Shown here: positions 62,501 through 64,000 of the stretch, in pieces
Layout of the letters: each line of letters opens with the position of its first letter
Position numbering within the stretch: position 1 is the first letter of the stretch
Source: Limanda limanda
Lineage: Eukaryota > Chordata > Actinopteri > Pleuronectiformes > Pleuronectidae
Direction: 5' to 3'
DNA length: 64,000 nucleotides
Assembly (NCBI RefSeq): GCF_963576545.1
Contig: NW_026870397.1
Span: forward strand, 310,001-374,000
The notes under the pieces: generated by a model
What the model saw: the letters and a program-made list of their open reading frames with translations, nothing else
Database searches by the model: none
Told to the model about the DNA's origin: nothing
Position numbers and translations under genes: made by a program

Positions 62501-64000
62501 TAGCGCACATCGATCGGTACCATCCTTGAGCTTCTCCGACTTTCGGAAGGGTTAGGGTTAGGGTTAGGGATGAAAGCACATAGGAGAAAGAGATATTCTT
62601 GAATAACTTTTTTTGTGAAGGTCGGAGAGACTTGGAAAGTGGTTGCATCTGGACTAATTTGGGTCCTGCGGATCGATTGGTACCATCCCCGAGCTTGTAC
62701 GACCTTCGGAAGAGGTCGACCGACGAAATTCCCCCAAATCTGAGGAGATATTCTTGAATAACTTTTTTTGTGAAGGTCGGAGAGACTTGCAAGTAGGCTA
62801 TACCCCCACTAAATGGGGTTGCGCGCATCGATCGGTACCATCCTTGAGCTTCTCCGACTTTCGGAAGGGATAGGGTTAGGGTTAGGGATGAAAGCACATA
62901 GGAGAAAGAGATATTCTTGAATAACTTTTTTTGTGAAGGTCGGAGAGACTTGGAAAGTGGTTGCATCTGGACTAATTTGGGTCCTGCGGATCGATTGGTA
63001 CCATCCCCGAGCTTGTACGACCTTCGGAAGAGGTCGACCGACGAAATTCCCCCAAATCTGAGGAGATATTCTTGAATAACTTTTTTTGTGAAGGTCGGAG
63101 AGACTTGCAAGTAGGCTCTACCCCCACTAAATGGGGTAGCGCGCATCGATCGGTACCATCCTTGAGCTTCTCCGACTTTCGGAAGGGTTAGGGTTAGGGT
63201 TAGGGATGAAAGCACATAGGAGAAAGAGATATTCTTGAATAACTTTTTTTGTGAAGGTCGGAGAGACTTGCAAGTAGGCTCTACCCCCACTAAATGGGGT
63301 AGCGCACATCGATCGGTACCATCCTTGAGCTTCTCCGACTTTCGGAAGGGTTAGGGTTAGGGTTAGGGATGAAAGCACATAGGAGAAAGAGATATTCTTG
63401 AATAACTTTTTTTGTGAAGGTCGGAGAGACTTGCAAGTAGGCTCTACCCCCACTAAATGGGGTAGCGCGCATCGATCGGTACCATCCTTGAGCTTCTCCG
63501 ACTTTCGGAAGGGTTAGGGTTAGGGTTAGGGATGAAAGCACATAGGAGAAAGAGATATTCTTGAATAACTTTTTTTGTGAAGGTCGGAGAGACTTGCAAG
63601 TAGGCTCTACCCCCACTAAATGGGGTTGCGCGCATCGATCGGTACCATCCTTGAGCTTCTCCGACTTTCGGAAGGGTTAGGGTTAGGGTTAGGGATGAAA
63701 GCACATAGGAGAAAGAGATATTCTTGAATAACTTTTTTTGTGAAGGTCGGAGAGACTTGGAAAGTGGTTGCATCTGGACTAATTTGGGTCCTGCGGATCG
63801 ATTGGTACCATCCCCGAGCTTGTAAGACCTTCGGAAGAGGTCGACCGACGAAATTCCCCCAAATCTGAGGAGATATTCTTGAATAACTTTTTTTGTGAAG
63901 GTCGGAGAGACTTGCAAGTAGGCTCTACCCCCACTAAATGGGGTAGCGCGCATCGATCGGTACCATCCTTGAGCTTCTCCGACTTTCGGAAGGGTTAGGG
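56528..64000. repeat. 11,035 bp segment, copy 2, with internal 3353 bp loss
   Basis: It follows copy 1 directly. The offset to copy 1 changes from 11035 to 7682 at the join of units 61648 and 61811, so 3353 bp are missing relative to copy 1. Unit 61648 has GGGGTAG like 50613 and not GGGGTTG like 53966, which puts the join after about 61702. The join is between equivalent positions of two A units, as unequal exchange would make. The copy runs off the window end. Confidence 0.9.
63892..64000 (+). repeat. Partial monomer A at window end
   Basis: The first 109 bp of an A unit, cut inside the telomere block after GGGTTAGGG. The array continues beyond the window. Confidence 0.97.

Larger units (their letters stand above)
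1..64000. repeat. Satellite array of interspersed A (163/157 bp) and B (155 bp) monomers
   Basis: The window is satellite from end to end, with no unique sequence, inversion or inserted element. I took the start of each unit as TTTGTGAAGG, which is arbitrary. Counting gives 277 full A, 122 B and one partial A; 249 A x 163 (one lacking 1 bp), 28 A x 157, 122 B x 155 (one lacking 1 bp) and a 109 bp end piece sum to 64,000. All units face the same way, so the G-rich telomere strand is always the plus strand. No two B units are adjacent. Unit lengths of 155-163 bp fall in the range of one nucleosome, as in many centromeric and heterochromatic satellites (inference). A KpnI site (GGTACC) lies in nearly every unit and a SalI site (GTCGAC) only in B, so restriction ladders should show the structure. 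Species and chromosomal position cannot be told. Confidence 0.97.
45493..64000. repeat. Domain 5: higher-order region marked by A-prime (ATAGGG)
   Basis: This domain has 74 A plus a partial and 41 B. B units start at 45819, 46300, 46781, 47099, 47417, 47898, 48216, 48534, 49178, 49496, 49814, 50458, 50939, 51257, 51738, 52056, 52537, 53012, 53493, 53811, 54449, 54930, 55248, 56055, 56373, 56854, 57335, 57816, 58134, 58452, 58933, 59251, 59569, 60213, 60531, 60849, 61493, 62131, 62612, 62930 and 63737. B is densest here. The recurring block is A(1-3)-B-A-B-A-prime-B of 1117 or 1280 bp, or A-A-B-A-prime-B of 799 bp, and the region is a tandem 11 kb duplication. Confidence 0.92.

Noticed and set aside
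361..63953. Many minus-strand open reading frames of 60-426 codons
   Set aside because: They all read the satellite in shifting frames, overlap each other, mostly begin at GTG in the same repeat position, and follow unit length modulo 3. There is no recognisable domain, start context or codon pattern.
1..64000. CRISPR array
   Set aside because: The repeats are 155-163 bp with no unique spacers, and no cas gene is present. Every segment recurs.
1..64000. Ribosomal DNA intergenic subrepeats
   Set aside because: No rRNA sequence anywhere in 64 kb, and the array is far longer than usual spacer subrepeats.

Overview
The whole 64 kb window is one uninterrupted, head-to-tail satellite DNA array. 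I found no gene, RNA gene, transposon, CRISPR array or unique sequence in it. The organism is a eukaryote, because the main monomer carries a built-in block of the telomere hexamer TTAGGG. That hexamer is shared by vertebrates, many fungi, several protists and algae and some monocots, so I do not name a species.

Two monomers make up the array, always in the same orientation. Monomer A is 163 bp, or 157 bp when one hexamer is missing, and contains GGG(TTAGGG)3. Monomer B is 155 bp and has no telomere motif. Walking the array unit by unit gives 277 complete A units (28 of them 157 bp, one 162 bp), 122 B units (one 154 bp) and a last partial A. These lengths add up exactly to 64,000. A and B are ancient relatives: their first 100 bp align without gaps at about 77 % identity and their last 22 bp are identical. 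The segment between, which in A begins with the telomere block, is unrelated. B units never touch each other. They are separated by runs of 1 to 6 A units.

Layout: 1-13991 is A-rich (68 A, 19 B). 13992-23090 is mixed (39 A, 18 B). 23091-41163 is a higher-order domain marked by a linked B variant and A variant (75 A, 38 B). 41164-45492 is A-rich again (21 A, 6 B). 45493-64000 is a second higher-order domain, marked by an A variant with ATAGGG as its first hexamer (74 A plus a partial, 41 B). Within and across these domains lie segmental duplications with offsets of 964, 1431, 2067, 3539, 3687, 3997, 4474, 5453, 8186 and 11035 bp, recognisable by shared private substitutions. The 11 kb duplication has an internal 3353 bp loss in its second copy.

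Long open frames occur on the minus strand, but they follow from a stop-poor repeat whose A+B dimer is 318 bp (106 codons). I treat them as spurious. The array looks like a telomere-motif-bearing satellite that evolves by unequal exchange. Whether it is centromeric, subtelomeric or on a special chromosome cannot be told from this window.
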